Positions 43,967-54,200 of a stretch of 55,772 nt of DNA are shown piece by piece. The position numbers and the translations under genes are program-made. How positions within the stretch are numbered: the stretch's first letter is position 1; every line of letters begins with the position of its first letter. The stretch spans positions 1 through 55,772 of the forward strand of contig JAHHHR010000050.1 of NCBI GenBank assembly GCA_019359245.1, written 5' to 3'. The notes under the pieces are model-generated. The model worked only from the letters and a program-made list of their open reading frames with translations, was not told where the DNA came from and did no database searches. Source of the stretch: Nostoc desertorum CM1-VF14. GTDB lineage: Bacteria; Cyanobacteriota; Cyanobacteriia; Cyanobacteriales; Nostocaceae.

Positions 43967-45484
43967 ATGATCGCTCCCCCAACACTTACCACCACCCAGA
44001 TTGACACCGTGCGCCTCCATATCAAAAAAACCTGGAAAACCTTAACGCGATCGCACGAACACTTATTACAATCTGCAAAAGATACCAAACTAGACCACAA
44101 AACTGATACTCCTTGGATTGTCTACATTTCACCCTCAGAAGATTGTCCCAACATTCAAAGTGTGTTGGAGCGATCGCTATCTTCCAAGGATATGCAACGG
44201 TTGCAAATCCGCACTTTGCCAACTGAAGCAGAGGCGATTAAAGAGCATGGGTTACTATACTTACCAGGGCCTTATGTTGTTCCAGGTGGGCGCTTTAATG
44301 AAATGTATGGCTGGGATAGCTACTTTATATTACTGGGACTTTTGCACGATCAAGAATGGGAGCTAGCACAAAGCCAAGTTGATCAGTTGTTGTACCAGGT
44401 GCAGCATTACGGTACTGTTCTGAATTCCAACCGGACTTATATGCTGTCGCGATCGCAACCCCCCGTCCTCAGCATGATGGTTTTGGCGCTATTCCAGCAC
44501 ACCCAGGATGAAGAGTGGTTAAAGTCAACCATACCAATCCTAGAACAGTTTTATTATTACTGGGTAGTACCGCCTCACCTGAATCCGGCAACAGGCTTAT
44601 CCCGATTCTATGCTTTTGGGGAAGGCCCTGCACCAGAAGTTTTGTTCTCTGAGCGGGATGATGAGGGAAAAAGCCACTACGATCGCGTCAAGGAATACTA
44701 TAAAACTTTTGAGGTTGAGGATTATGACGTTAGTCTTTACTACAACCGGGAAAAAGACGAACTGACGCACCTATTTTACAAGGGCGATCGCACCATGCGC
44801 GAGTCCGGTTTTGATATTACCAACCGCTTTGGCCCTTTCAGTGCTGATATCCTCCACTATGCGCCTGTGTGCCTCAACAGTTTGCTGTATCAGGTAGAAC
44901 AAGACTTAGGGCAAATCCACAATATTTTTGGGAACGCAGAACTGCAAAAACAATGGCGCGATCGTGCAGATATCCGCCGCGATCGTATTGATCGCTGTCT
45001 CTGGGATGAAGAACAAGGACTTTATTTGGATTATCACTTCCAGAGTGGAAAACGCCGTCGTTACGAATTTGCTACCACCTTCTATCCACTATGGCTAGGA
45101 ATTGCTTCTCAAGCCCAAGCCCAGCGCGTCGCGGAAAACCTCTCTTTGTTTGAAGCCCCAGGCGGGATTTTTACCAGTACTCGTGTTACCGGGAACCAGT
45201 GGGATGCACCCTTCGGTTGGGCACCATTGACATTAATTGCTGTCCAGGGACTTCACCGCTATGGGTTTCATACAGAAGGCGATCGCATTGCCAACAAATT
45301 TCTAGCAATGGTAATTAAAGAATTCGAGCGTCACAATACCCTAGTTGAGAAATACGATGTTGAACGCTGTTCTGCCAACGTTTCTGATGAAATCTGTTTT
45401 GGATATAGTTCTAACGAAGTTGGTTTTGGCTGGACAAATGGAGTCATTCTGGAACTCTTAGCAGGCGGTGGGAAAAAAATTTAA
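43967..45484 (+). CDS. treH: Trehalase (GH37)
   Basis: This 505-residue hydrolase splits trehalose into two glucose molecules. It has both trehalase signatures, PGGRFNEMYGWDSYF (residues about 105-119) and QWDAPFGWAPL, plus ESGFDITNRFGPF with the catalytic Asp, and the C-terminal EKYDVERCSANVSDEICFGY segment with GFGWTNGVILELL. There is no signal peptide, so it is cytoplasmic and acts on internal trehalose. Placement after treZ and treY gives synthesis and breakdown in one cluster. A hairpin terminator follows at once. Confidence 0.95.
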   Translation: MIAPPTLTTTQIDTVRLHIKKTWKTLTRSHEHLLQSAKDTKLDHKTDTPWIVYISPSEDCPNIQSVLERSLSSKDMQRLQIRTLPTEAEAIKEHGLLYLPGPYVVPGGRFNEMYGWDSYFILLGLLHDQEWELAQSQVDQLLYQVQHYGTVLNSNRTYMLSRSQPPVLSMMVLALFQHTQDEEWLKSTIPILEQFYYYWVVPPHLNPATGLSRFYAFGEGPAPEVLFSERDDEGKSHYDRVKEYYKTFEVEDYDVSLYYNREKDELTHLFYKGDRTMRESGFDITNRFGPFSADILHYAPVCLNSLLYQVEQDLGQIHNIFGNAELQKQWRDRADIRRDRIDRCLWDEEQGLYLDYHFQSGKRRRYEFATTFYPLWLGIASQAQAQRVAENLSLFEAPGGIFTSTRVTGNQWDAPFGWAPLTLIAVQGLHRYGFHTEGDRIANKFLAMVIKEFERHNTLVEKYDVERCSANVSDEICFGYSSNEVGFGWTNGVILELLAGGGKKI

Positions 45485-45486
45485 AT

Positions 45487-45518
45487 AAAAAGGCGTGAGG
45501 AAAAAACTCACGCTTTTA
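45487..45518 (+). terminator. Intrinsic terminator of the trehalose cluster
   Basis: GCGTGAG pairs with CTCACGC around a seven-base A-rich loop, flanked by AAAA and TTTT, starting three bases after the treH stop. Confidence 0.85.
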
Positions 45519-45579
45519 TCTTATTTATTACACTTGACTCTATTAGGAATCCGGTTTGATTCATGAAAAAATTAGGTAT

Positions 45580-45659
45580 TGTAGGGTGTGTTAGACGGAA
45601 CGTTGTAACGCACCAAATCATTATAAATGGTGCCGTACTTTCGTCTAACACACCCTACA
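45580..45659. mobile_element. 80-bp MITE-like element with perfect 18-bp terminal inverted repeats
   Basis: The ends TGTAGGGTGTGTTAGACG (45580-45597) and its exact complement (45642-45659) enclose 44 bases that include imperfect GTAACGCACC / GGTGCCGTAC complementarity. Elements with GTAGGGTGTGTTA ends are widespread in cyanobacteria. It has no coding capacity. Confidence 0.8.
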
Positions 45660-45943
45660 TATCTTATCAAAAATCAAATAGTAACCCTATATATGAGTTG
45701 CAACTATGATTGCTATATGATTTTTGCAAGATATCTATTAATCAGAAGCCAGAATGCAGAATGAATTGGAATAGTAGCATCTTACAATACGCCACTATTT
45801 TTGAATAATAGCGTTTAAGTACGGAGCCAAATCTACAATTTAGTGCTTTTCAATTTTATGGTTTGCCTGAATCCGTCGGTAATCGCCCTTGCCTGAATTC
45901 TGAATTTTAACTTCTGTATTATTTACCAATGTTGTTTTAGCAC
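45660..45943. other. Noncoding spacer
   Basis: AT-rich DNA with no gene recognised. It separates the MITE-like element from the stop codon of the small minus-strand gene. Confidence 0.35.
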
Positions 45944-46096
45944 CTACCAATTATCATCTGTATGTTCATCGTAAGGCTCACCTGTAAAAGGTTGTACGCC
46001 AATCACAGGATAAGCATCATCAGTAGGGCCAAAAATCCGCATTGCAGCTTCAGAAATATACTGGGTTATGTTTGCAATGATTCGGGAAATAGCCAT
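45944..46096 (-). CDS. Conserved 50-residue cyanobacterial small protein
   Basis: A minus-strand gene starts at ATG 46096, with AAAAAGGAG about seven bases upstream, and encodes 50 residues: MAISRIIANITQYISEAAMR, then IFGPTDDAYPVIGVQPFTGE and PYDEHTDDNW. The N-terminal half is an amphipathic helix and the C-terminal half is acidic and Pro-rich, ending in Trp. I recall near-identical small proteins in many cyanobacteria without assigned role (some mislabelled as isochorismate synthase). The strong ribosome site and sensible sequence argue for a real gene. A + strand frame over the same DNA (45962-46147) is a shadow. Confidence 0.8.
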   Translation of the reverse strand: MAISRIIANITQYISEAAMRIFGPTDDAYPVIGVQPFTGEPYDEHTDDNW

Positions 46097-46473
46097 AGTA
46101 TTGGACTCCTTTTTCGAGCCGCTTTAATTGTGCTACCTATACTCTAATACTGATATTCAAGGCTGGCTCTTATTCTCAATATATTGATAATATATGCAAT
46201 GTTTATTCAGATAACTTCGCAATACTTTAGCTTGTCATAAAAACAAACTTTTCCCTTTGATTCTAATTGTAACATAGTTATTTCTCAAACCCCAGTTGGT
46301 AAAAGAGCGAAGCAAAACAAAGGATATTATTTCCCTTTATTAACCGCCTTATTTGATTAACATTATTGCTAGCTATTACTATTAAAATATATTAAATATT
46401 TTATAAAGCTAGTATTAATTTGCCTACAAATCTACTGTTATACGGCAATCTTAGAAAATATACTTGCTGATAG
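46097..46473. other. Noncoding leader region upstream of the NAD operon
   Basis: AT-rich intergenic DNA between the small minus-strand gene and pncB; it must hold the promoter of the former. No gene is recognised. Confidence 0.4.
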
Positions 46474-46504
46474 TTGACATTATTTATGGTAAATATTACC
46501 ATAA
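46474..46504 (+). promoter_or_regulatory. Candidate promoter and operator of the NAD operon
   Basis: A -35 box TTGACA (46474-46479) is followed after 17 bases by a -10-like TACCAT (46497-46502). An inverted repeat with arms TTATGGTAA (46484-46492) and TTACCATAA (46496-46504) around ATA fills the spacer and the -10. It ends 32 bases before the pncB ATG. The NrtR-like regulator encoded in the same operon is the natural candidate to bind it. The site is seen; the binding is inference. Confidence 0.6.
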
Positions 46505-46536
46505 GTATTAGAAGCATCTTGTAAGGAAGCTCTTGC

Positions 46537-47952
46537 ATGACAACTTTGCCAGATTTGGACTATGTATATAAACAGCAGAGCCAACAGAACCAGGAACTAA
46601 ACCTTTCTGCGGATGATTACAGCTTGCTGACCGACCTTTACCAGCTGACGATGGCAGCTTGTTACACTGGCGTTGGTATAGAACAACGACGTGCAAGCTT
46701 TGAGTTGTCTGTCAGGCGATTGCCAGAGGGTTTTGGTTATTTAATTGCAATGGGACTGACGCAGGCATTGGAATATTTGGCCAAAATTCGCTTTAGTCCC
46801 TCGCAAATTGCCGCATTACAGGCAACGGGAATTTTCGCTCACGCAGGCGATCGCTTTTGGTCACTTTTAGCTGAGGGAAAGTTTACGGGTGATGTTTGGG
46901 CAGTCCCCGAAGGGACGGCTGTATTTGCCAATCAGCCACTGTTGCGGGTGGAAGCACCCCTTTGGCAAGCACAACTAGTGGAAACTTACCTCCTGAATAC
47001 TATTAATTACCAGACTTTGATTGCCACAAAAGCAGCACGGTTAAGGGATGTAGCGGGGGAGTCAGCAACACTTTTAGAATTTGGCACAAGACGAGCATTT
47101 AGTCCCCAAGGGTCTTTGTGGGCGGCGCGGGCGGCATTAGCAGGTGGTTTAGATTCCACTTCTAATGTGTTAGCAGCGCTACAACTGGGACAAAAGCCAA
47201 GTGGTACGATGGCACACGCCCTGGTGATGGCGTTGTCAGCAATAGAAGGCACTGAAGAACAAGCTTTTAGTGCATTTCATCGCTATTTTCCGGGTGCGCC
47301 ATTGCTGATTGATACTTACGATACCATTGCTGCTGCCCAGCGCTTGGCCGAAAAAGTAAATTCCGGGGAAATGCAATTAACAGGAGTGAGATTGGACTCA
47401 GGAGATTTAGTTACCTTATCAAAACAGGTGCGATCGCTCCTTCCCGGTGTGCCAATTTTTGCCAGTGGCGACTTGGACGAATGGGAAATTGCCAGGTTAA
47501 AAGCTGCTGGAGCGCAAATTGATGGTTACGGACTGGGAACGCGACTAGTTACAGGTTCGCCCGTAAATGGAGTTTATAAACTTGTAGACATTGATGGCAT
47601 CCCAGTGATGAAGCAGTCTAGTGGTAAAGTTACTTATCCAGGGCGCAAGCAGATTTTTCGCTCGTTTACAGGAGGCAAGGTAAAAGCAGACAGGTTGGGA
47701 CTTTTAGATGAAAGTTCTCTGGATGAAGAACCTTTGTTGCAGTTGGTAGTGCAAGAAGGACAACGGGTGCAACCGTTAGAGTCTTTGGCAACAATTCGTC
47801 AACGTACCACCGCCTCAGTTGCCAGTTTGCCACAACAAACACGGCGTTTGGATCATCCTGTAGCTGTAGAAGTAGAGATTTCTGAGGGGTTACGGGTGTT
47901 GACTGAAGAAACTAAGAAACGAACCACAGAGGCGCTGAGTACACAGAGGTAA
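46537..47952 (+). CDS. pncB: Nicotinate phosphoribosyltransferase
   Basis: This 471-residue enzyme makes nicotinate mononucleotide from nicotinate and PRPP in the salvage route to NAD. It has LLTDLYQLTMAACYTGVGIE at the start, SFELSVRRLPEGFGYLIAMG, LEFGTRRAFSPQGSLWAARA and GTMAHALVMALSAIEGTEEQ, where His227 is the expected phosphorylated histidine. The PRPP-binding GVRLDSGDL and FASGDLDEWEIARLKAAGA follow. A good AAGGA ribosome site precedes ATG 46537. Genes for the next two steps follow on the same strand (48037, 49442), making an almost complete salvage operon. Confidence 0.94.
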   Translation: MTTLPDLDYVYKQQSQQNQELNLSADDYSLLTDLYQLTMAACYTGVGIEQRRASFELSVRRLPEGFGYLIAMGLTQALEYLAKIRFSPSQIAALQATGIFAHAGDRFWSLLAEGKFTGDVWAVPEGTAVFANQPLLRVEAPLWQAQLVETYLLNTINYQTLIATKAARLRDVAGESATLLEFGTRRAFSPQGSLWAARAALAGGLDSTSNVLAALQLGQKPSGTMAHALVMALSAIEGTEEQAFSAFHRYFPGAPLLIDTYDTIAAAQRLAEKVNSGEMQLTGVRLDSGDLVTLSKQVRSLLPGVPIFASGDLDEWEIARLKAAGAQIDGYGLGTRLVTGSPVNGVYKLVDIDGIPVMKQSSGKVTYPGRKQIFRSFTGGKVKADRLGLLDESSLDEEPLLQLVVQEGQRVQPLESLATIRQRTTASVASLPQQTRRLDHPVAVEVEISEGLRVLTEETKKRTTEALSTQR

Positions 47953-48036
47953 TAATTACTCTTTCAGTATGTCTTAATTACGAACTACGTTAGCGAGTCA
48001 TCGAGCGTCATTACGAATTACGAATTACGAATTATT

Positions 48037-48636
48037 ATGAGAGTTGCTTTGTTTGGTACTAGTGCCGATCCACCAACTGCGGGACATCAAAAAATTCTGG
48101 GTTGGTTGTCTGAGCGTTATGATTGGGTAGCGGTTTGGGCGGCAGATAATCCATTTAAGTCCCATCAAACACCCTTAGAACATCGGGCGGCAATGCTGCA
48201 ACTGTTGATTGCGAATATAGACGCGCCACGGCACAATATTGCTTTGGAACAAGAATTGAGTAGCTTCAGAACACTAGAAACAGTGGAAAAAGCAAAGCTT
48301 ACTTGGGGTGAAGATGCTGAATTGACGTTGATTATTGGTTCAGATTTACTGAGTCAGCTACCACGTTGGTATCGCATTGAAGATTTGTTACAGGAAGTGC
48401 AACTACTGATTGTACCGCGACCCGGATATGCAATAGATGAGTCTAGTTCAGAGGTAGTGCAAAAGCTGGGAGGGAAGATTGCGATCGCTAGTCTGACCGG
48501 TCTAGATGTTTCCTCAACAGCGTACCGCGAACATGGAGATCCCCAAGCCCTCACAGCCCCTGTAGTTGCCTATATTAATCGAGAGCATTTGTACGAATGC
48601 CAGGACGTTCACAAAAAAAGATACCAACTTCGCTAA
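48037..48636 (+). CDS. nadD: Nicotinate-nucleotide adenylyltransferase
   Basis: This 199-residue nucleotidyltransferase has the class motif MRVALFGTSADPPTAGHQKI (T/H-x-G-H as TAGH) and the C-terminal LDVSSTAYREHG (variant of ISSTxxR). FGSDLL-like IIGSDLLSQLPRWYRIEDLL fits NadD. It converts nicotinate mononucleotide and ATP to deamido-NAD, between PncB and NadE. Its last 40 bases overlap the next gene's start in another frame, so the NrtR-like gene is translationally coupled to it. Confidence 0.88.
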   Translation: MRVALFGTSADPPTAGHQKILGWLSERYDWVAVWAADNPFKSHQTPLEHRAAMLQLLIANIDAPRHNIALEQELSSFRTLETVEKAKLTWGEDAELTLIIGSDLLSQLPRWYRIEDLLQEVQLLIVPRPGYAIDESSSEVVQKLGGKIAIASLTGLDVSSTAYREHGDPQALTAPVVAYINREHLYECQDVHKKRYQLR

Positions 48637-49343
48637 ACCAACAACCTTTGGCCGATTTCAAGGTTGGTGTTGATAATGTAATTTTTTCTGTAGATACTGC
48701 ACAAAATCGGCTGTTAGTTTTATTAGTAATGCGACAGCAGGAACCATTTGTAAATTATTGGAGCCTTCCTGGTACTTTAGTGCGCCCAGGAGAGTCTTTA
48801 GAAGATGCCGCCTATCGCATTATGGCGGAGAAAATTAAGGTAAACAATCTCTACTTAGAACAACTCTATACATTTGGAGGGCCGAATCGCGATCCACGGG
48901 AAGCAACTGATAGTTATGGTGTACGTTATCTATCAGTTAGTTACTTTGCCCTAGTGCGATTTGAGGAAGCCGAATTGATTGCCGATCGCATGACTGGCAT
49001 AGCTTGGTATCCAGTAAAACAAGTGCCACAATTAGCTTTTGACCATAATGAAATTCTGGCTTATGGGCATCGGCGATTGCGTAATAAATTAGAGTATAGC
49101 CCAGTGGCTTTTGAAGTTTTGCCAGAAATGTTTACGTTGAATGATTTATATCAGTTATACGCCACAGTTTTAGGTGATAACTTTTCCGATTATTCTAATT
49201 TTCGGGCGCGTCTACTCAAGTTAGGTTTTTTATCCGATACCGGAATTAAAGTATCACGGGGTGCTGGCCGTCCGGCTAGTTTGTATAAGTTTGATGCGGA
49301 AGCTTTTGCTCCTTTAAAAGATAAACCTTTAGTGTTTATTTAA
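48597..49343 (+). CDS. nrtR: NrtR-like regulator (Nudix-related domain plus winged helix)
   Basis: This 248-residue protein has an N-terminal Nudix-like domain (about 20-155) and a C-terminal winged-helix part (about 165-240; FTLNDLYQLYATVLGDNFSD, NFRARLLKLGFLSDTGIKVS, GAGRPASLYKFD). The Nudix box is degenerate: LVRPGESLEDAAYRIMAEKI keeps some positions but the REUXEE core is changed (RIMAEK), so pyrophosphohydrolase activity is unlikely. This is the pattern of NrtR, a repressor of NAD genes that senses ADP-ribose or related nucleotides. It lies inside the pncB-nadD-nadE operon. The likely operator is the inverted repeat before pncB. Confidence 0.85.
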   Translation: MPGRSQKKIPTSLNQQPLADFKVGVDNVIFSVDTAQNRLLVLLVMRQQEPFVNYWSLPGTLVRPGESLEDAAYRIMAEKIKVNNLYLEQLYTFGGPNRDPREATDSYGVRYLSVSYFALVRFEEAELIADRMTGIAWYPVKQVPQLAFDHNEILAYGHRRLRNKLEYSPVAFEVLPEMFTLNDLYQLYATVLGDNFSDYSNFRARLLKLGFLSDTGIKVSRGAGRPASLYKFDAEAFAPLKDKPLVFI

Positions 49344-49441
49344 CCAATCTCTACCAAAAGTTCAGAGTTAAAAGTCTTAAGTCTAGAGTAACTTCAGACT
49401 CTTAACAAATGACAAATGACCAATGACTAATCACAAATAAT

Positions 49442-51190
49442 ATGAAAATTGCGATCGCTCAAATTAATCCGACAATTGGTGATTTACTTTTGAATTCCCA
49501 AAAGATCCTGGAGGCGGCACAACGCGCCGCATCTAGCGGTGTGCGTTTGTTGTTAACACCAGAACTTTCATTGTGTGGCTATCCACCAAGAGATTTATTA
49601 CTAAATCCAAGTTTTATGGAAGCGATGGGCATCACTTTACAAAACTTGGCTCAAGATTTACCACCAAATTTAGCTGTGTTGGTAGGAACTGTTGAACAAA
49701 ACCTCAATGCACATATTAGTGGTGGCAAAACTTTATTTAACAGCATGGCTTTGTTAGAGAATGGCAAGATTAAGCAAGTTTTTTACAAGCGACTTTTGCC
49801 TACTTATGATGTATTTGACGAACGTCGCTATTTTGAACCAGGGTTACAAGCTAATTATTTCACCCTAGATGATATCCATATTGGCGTAACTATTTGCGAA
49901 GATTTATGGAATGATGAGGAATTTTGGGGCAAACGTAGTTATGCTGTGAATCCGATTGCTGACTTAGCAATTCTGGGTGTAGATTTGATCGTTAATTTAT
50001 CTGCTTCCCCCTACACCGTCGGTAAGCAACAGTTCCGAGAAACAATGCTTAGGCATAGTGCAGTACGTTTTCAACAACCGATTATTTATGCTAATCAGGT
50101 TGGCGGAAATGATGACCTAATTTTTGATGGGCGTAGTTTTGCCTTGAATCGTCAAGGTGAAATTATCTGTCGTGCGCGTGGCTTTGACACTGATTTAGTG
50201 GTAGTTGAATTTGACGAGGCGCAACGGGATTTTCAATTAGGTTCTGTAGCACCTGCTTATGAATCGGAAGATGAAGAAATTTGGCAAGCTTTGGTTTTGG
50301 GAGTGCGAGATTATGCTCGCAAGTGTCGCTTTTCTAAAGTAGTGTTGGGTTTAAGTGGCGGCATTGACTCTGCAATAGTAGCTGCGATCGCAACTGCTGC
50401 ACTTGGTAAAGAAAATGTTTTCGGTGTTCTCATGCCTTCCCCTTACAGTTCCGAGCATTCCATTAGCGATGCTGTGGCATTAGCCGAAAATTTGGGGATT
50501 AAGACTAATCTTTTACCAATTGGGGAGTTAATGCAAGGCTTTGATCAAACTTTAGGTGATTTGTTTGCAGGTACTGAATTTGGGCTAGCTGAGGAGAATA
50601 TACAGTCCCGAATTCGGGGTAATTTATTAATGGCGATCGCTAATAAATTTGGCTATCTCCTTTTATCTACTGGTAACAAATCAGAGATGGCTGTTGGTTA
50701 CTGTACTCTCTACGGCGATATGAATGGCGGGTTAGCGGTGATTGCAGATGTTCCTAAAACCCGTGTGTATTCACTTTGCCAATGGTTAAATCGCAATAAT
50801 GAAATCATCCCGCAAAACGTCTTGACTAAAGCACCAAGCGCCGAACTCAAACCAGGTCAAGTTGATCAAGACTCTTTACCGCCCTACGAAATTTTGGACG
50901 ATATTTTGCAACGCCTAGTTCACAACCACCAATCAGCAGCGCAAATTGTTGCAGCCGGTCACGATCCGGTAATTGTAGACAGAGTAATTCAAATGGTAGC
51001 GCGAGCTGAATTTAAACGGCGACAAGCACCCCCCGGCTTAAAAATTACCGATCGCGCTTTTGGAACCGGTTGGCGAATGCCAATTGCTAGTAACTGGGTT
51101 GGTGTCAAAAACGCTTATCAGACTAAAAGCATAGCTACACCTACCTTAGTCTGTTGGGATGGACAAGACGCGCATCCGCAAATCAAGTAA
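49442..51190 (+). CDS. nadE: Glutamine-dependent NAD+ synthetase
   Basis: This 582-residue two-domain enzyme amidates deamido-NAD to NAD. The N-terminal nitrilase-fold glutaminase has the Glu-Lys-Cys triad (LLTPELSLCGYPPRDLLL; QVFYKRLLPTYDVFDERRYF; GVTICEDLWN). The C-terminal synthetase has the pyrophosphate loop KVVLGLSGGIDSAIVAAIAT, then LLLSTGNKSEMAVGYCTLYG and GLAVIADVPKTRVYSLCQWL. Length and motifs are complete. It is the last gene of the operon with pncB, nadD and the NrtR-like gene. A hairpin follows, then the convergent Roc-COR-TIR gene 78 bases away. Confidence 0.95.
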   Translation: MKIAIAQINPTIGDLLLNSQKILEAAQRAASSGVRLLLTPELSLCGYPPRDLLLNPSFMEAMGITLQNLAQDLPPNLAVLVGTVEQNLNAHISGGKTLFNSMALLENGKIKQVFYKRLLPTYDVFDERRYFEPGLQANYFTLDDIHIGVTICEDLWNDEEFWGKRSYAVNPIADLAILGVDLIVNLSASPYTVGKQQFRETMLRHSAVRFQQPIIYANQVGGNDDLIFDGRSFALNRQGEIICRARGFDTDLVVVEFDEAQRDFQLGSVAPAYESEDEEIWQALVLGVRDYARKCRFSKVVLGLSGGIDSAIVAAIATAALGKENVFGVLMPSPYSSEHSISDAVALAENLGIKTNLLPIGELMQGFDQTLGDLFAGTEFGLAEENIQSRIRGNLLMAIANKFGYLLLSTGNKSEMAVGYCTLYGDMNGGLAVIADVPKTRVYSLCQWLNRNNEIIPQNVLTKAPSAELKPGQVDQDSLPPYEILDDILQRLVHNHQSAAQIVAAGHDPVIVDRVIQMVARAEFKRRQAPPGLKITDRAFGTGWRMPIASNWVGVKNAYQTKSIATPTLVCWDGQDAHPQIK

Positions 51191-51204
51191 AAAGTGCGTA
51201 GGCG

Positions 51205-51241
51205 TAGAGACATCGCTCGACCTTAAAGGGCGATGTTTCTA
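51205..51241. terminator. Bidirectional hairpin between nadE and the Roc-COR-TIR gene
   Basis: TAGAGACATCGC (51205-51216) pairs with GCGATGTTTCTA (51230-51241) with one mismatch. It lies between convergent stop codons and could end both transcripts. Confidence 0.6.
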
Positions 51242-51268
51242 TGTGTCAACCTCAGCAATAGTCTAATT

Positions 51269-54200
51269 TTACTCATCTATACGGACTGCGATCGCATTCA
51301 GCAATGACTCAAAGTCTGATTCGCTGTGAATATCAGCCGTGAGTGTATTCATATTTTGAAGGATATCTGCCAGTCCATCAATGGTAGCTCTAATTTCTGT
51401 ATACTCGTTGATTGACCTTGTTAGACTTGGCACGTTTGCAGAAGAAGACAACAGTTTGATTTTTGCTTCTAGTTTTTGAATTTCTGCTTCCCAATGGAGT
51501 ATATAATCGGCGCGATCAATAGGCTGATATATATTGGCATCTGATAACACAATAGGAAAGATGCGGTCATTAAAATTCCCATTTTTAGAAATTTGGACTA
51601 ACTCAAACATACAATTGCGCGATTTGAGATAGCGATCACTGATAACAGCAATTACCCATTTTCCCCGACCAATTCGCTGCATAAACTCTTTGATTAGTCC
51701 TCTATACTCTAAATCTCGCTTGTCTCGAACAATTGTGATCCCTTTTGCCTGCAAAGTCTGATCTAGTTGATTGACAAACTGCTCACTTTCTCCTCTCCAG
51801 GCATAGGAGATAAAGATTTCCTTCTCGAATTCTGGTGTAGATGGACAAGTTCCCCTGCCTTTTTCCTCTTGTTCGTGATCACGCTGTCGTTCTTTTTTGA
51901 GTTCGATGCCATCAAGTAGTTGTCGAGCATTGAATGGTTCTATCAAACCTGGGGGAATGATAGGTAAGTTCTTCTCTTCATAAACGAGCAGGTTTTTGTA
52001 GTCCACAACAATATTCGGGTGTCCTGGAATCGGTACTTTCTCTTCTGGTAGCAACCCTTTAATAGTTTGGTGGATGGCATAAAACTGAGAACGGATCATT
52101 GCTAGTAATTCTCGGCGAGTGGAGCGTGATCCGCTGATGATGATAAAGATTTTGCGGTCTTCCTGATCGCTTTTGACAAGTGCCCGATTACCAAGGTGTT
52201 TGAGAACAATGCCACTACGCCACCAAGTCTGGCGATCGCTGTTGTGGTGCATCCGTACAATAAAGCGGGAGATGATACTGTTAGGGAGGACGCTGTAATG
52301 ATACTGGAATGCCAAACCACTTTCCCAGTCGCCTGTGGCAGGTTCTTCTTTAGGCAACAAGTCAGGGATGAGGAAGCGATCGCCGTTGCCATCTTCTAGC
52401 GGAAAGCAGAGTTCAAACTTCCGCATCATATCGATGATGAATAGTGGCTTATTGCCAGGGTAGCGGGATTTATCTAAAATCCGGTTAAGCTGAGTGCGAT
52501 CCAGAATACCCCGAAATTCAGTTATCAGCCGATTGTCGTTGAGGATCTTGTAAACTCCGTTCGTGACCCATTCTGGATTTAAAACTCCCATTTCTGCCAA
52601 ACGCGGATCATCCCGGAAATTTAGAACGATGCCAAGTTGATGCAAAAGTTCAATCAGGGTAGTTTGGCTTAATGAATCGCTGACTTGCTCCTCCTGAGAC
52701 AGACTTTCGTATTCACTATAGGGAATGTAGTCCTGTTGCATCTGTTCCAAGCGGGTTTTGACCTGAAACCAGCTTTGGGGCAATGGGTCGTGAATGTGAT
52801 CTAAATTAGCAATTTGCTTAGTAATGGCTGACTGCAATTGCTCTAAACCTTCCCCAGTCTGACAAGATATAGGCATGATGCCTTTAATAGCTGGGTATTT
52901 CTGGCACAGACCGCGCTGATCGATGTCGAGGGGATGTTGATCAATCTTGTTGCCAACGATCAAAATAGGGGAATCGTTGCTAAAACTCTGAATAATCTTG
53001 AGCCAGTATTCTAGTTTGTTTTGCAGTTCATCTACGCGAGAATCAAGCACTAGCAGATAAAGGCTGCGTTTAGTAAGAAAGAACTGGTGGGTGGCGTGCA
53101 TGATTTCTTGTCCACCAAAGTCCCACACGTTGAGCCGGATTAACTGATCCTTGACAGTAATCTGCCAGTTTCTGATATTGATGCCTTCAGTCTTGCGCTC
53201 ATGAGCGTTGTAATAGTTATCGATTAGCCGTTTAACAAGAGAGGTTTTACCAACACTACCCTGACCAACTAATAGCATTTTGGCTTCATTGAGAGGCTTT
53301 TTCTCTTCTTTCTGAAGTTGGAAAAAATAGTTGAGGATCGTAGATGGATCGCCAGGATTTCTGCGGAGATCCGCTACTCCTAAAATTTCAGGTGGAATAG
53401 GAAGTTTGTTACCTCTTAGGTCTAATCTTTTGAGCTTAGTGAGTTGCCAGATTTCCTTAGGTAGTGTGTCTAAGAGATTGTTGCGAAGGTTTAACCTGCT
53501 CAGTTCAAAAAGCTGCTCAATCCCATCAGGCAGCATTTTTATTCGTCCATCACGTAGGTCAAGTACAGTCAAGTTGGTGAGTTTCCATGTTTCTACAGGC
53601 AAAGTTTCTAATCTACTATTACTAAGCTTGAGTTCTTCTAATTTAATAAGTTGACCAATCTCTGCTGGCAGTGTCGTCAGTTGATTGTTGCTAAGGTCAA
53701 GCTCACTGAGATTGATGAGTTGACCAATTTCTGCTGGCAGTGTCGTCAGTTGATTGTTGTTGAGGCCAAGCTCATTGAGGTTAGTGAGTTGACCAATCTC
53801 TGCTGGCAGTGTCATCAGTTGATTGCTGTTGAGATCAAGCTCACTGAGATTGATGAGTTGACCAATTTCTGCTGGCAGTGTCGTCAGTTGATTGTTGCTG
53901 AAGTCAAGCTCACTGAGATTGATGAGTTGACCAATTTCTGCTGGCAGTGTCGTCAGTTGATTGCTGTTGAGATCAAGCCTACTGAGGTTGATGAGTTGAC
54001 CAATCTCTGCTGGCAGTGTCGTCAGTTGATTGTTGTTAAGGTAAAACCTACTGAGGTTGATGAGTTGACCAATCTCTACTGGCAGTGTTGTCAGTTGATT
54101 GTAGCTGAGGTGAAGCCCAGTGAGGTTGATGAGTTGACTAATCTCTGCTGGCAGTGTTGTCAGTTGATTGCCTAAAAGTAAAAGGTGGTTGAGGTTGGAG

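Noticed and set aside
45962..46147. A 61-codon + strand frame
   Set aside because: Lies over the conserved minus-strand 50-residue gene and has no supporting features.
53651..54175. A 174-codon + strand frame with repeats of TNLCWQCRQLI
   Set aside because: It is the exact antisense of the 69-bp LRR repeats; the periodic Cys/Trp pattern is a by-product of the repeat and there is no start context.
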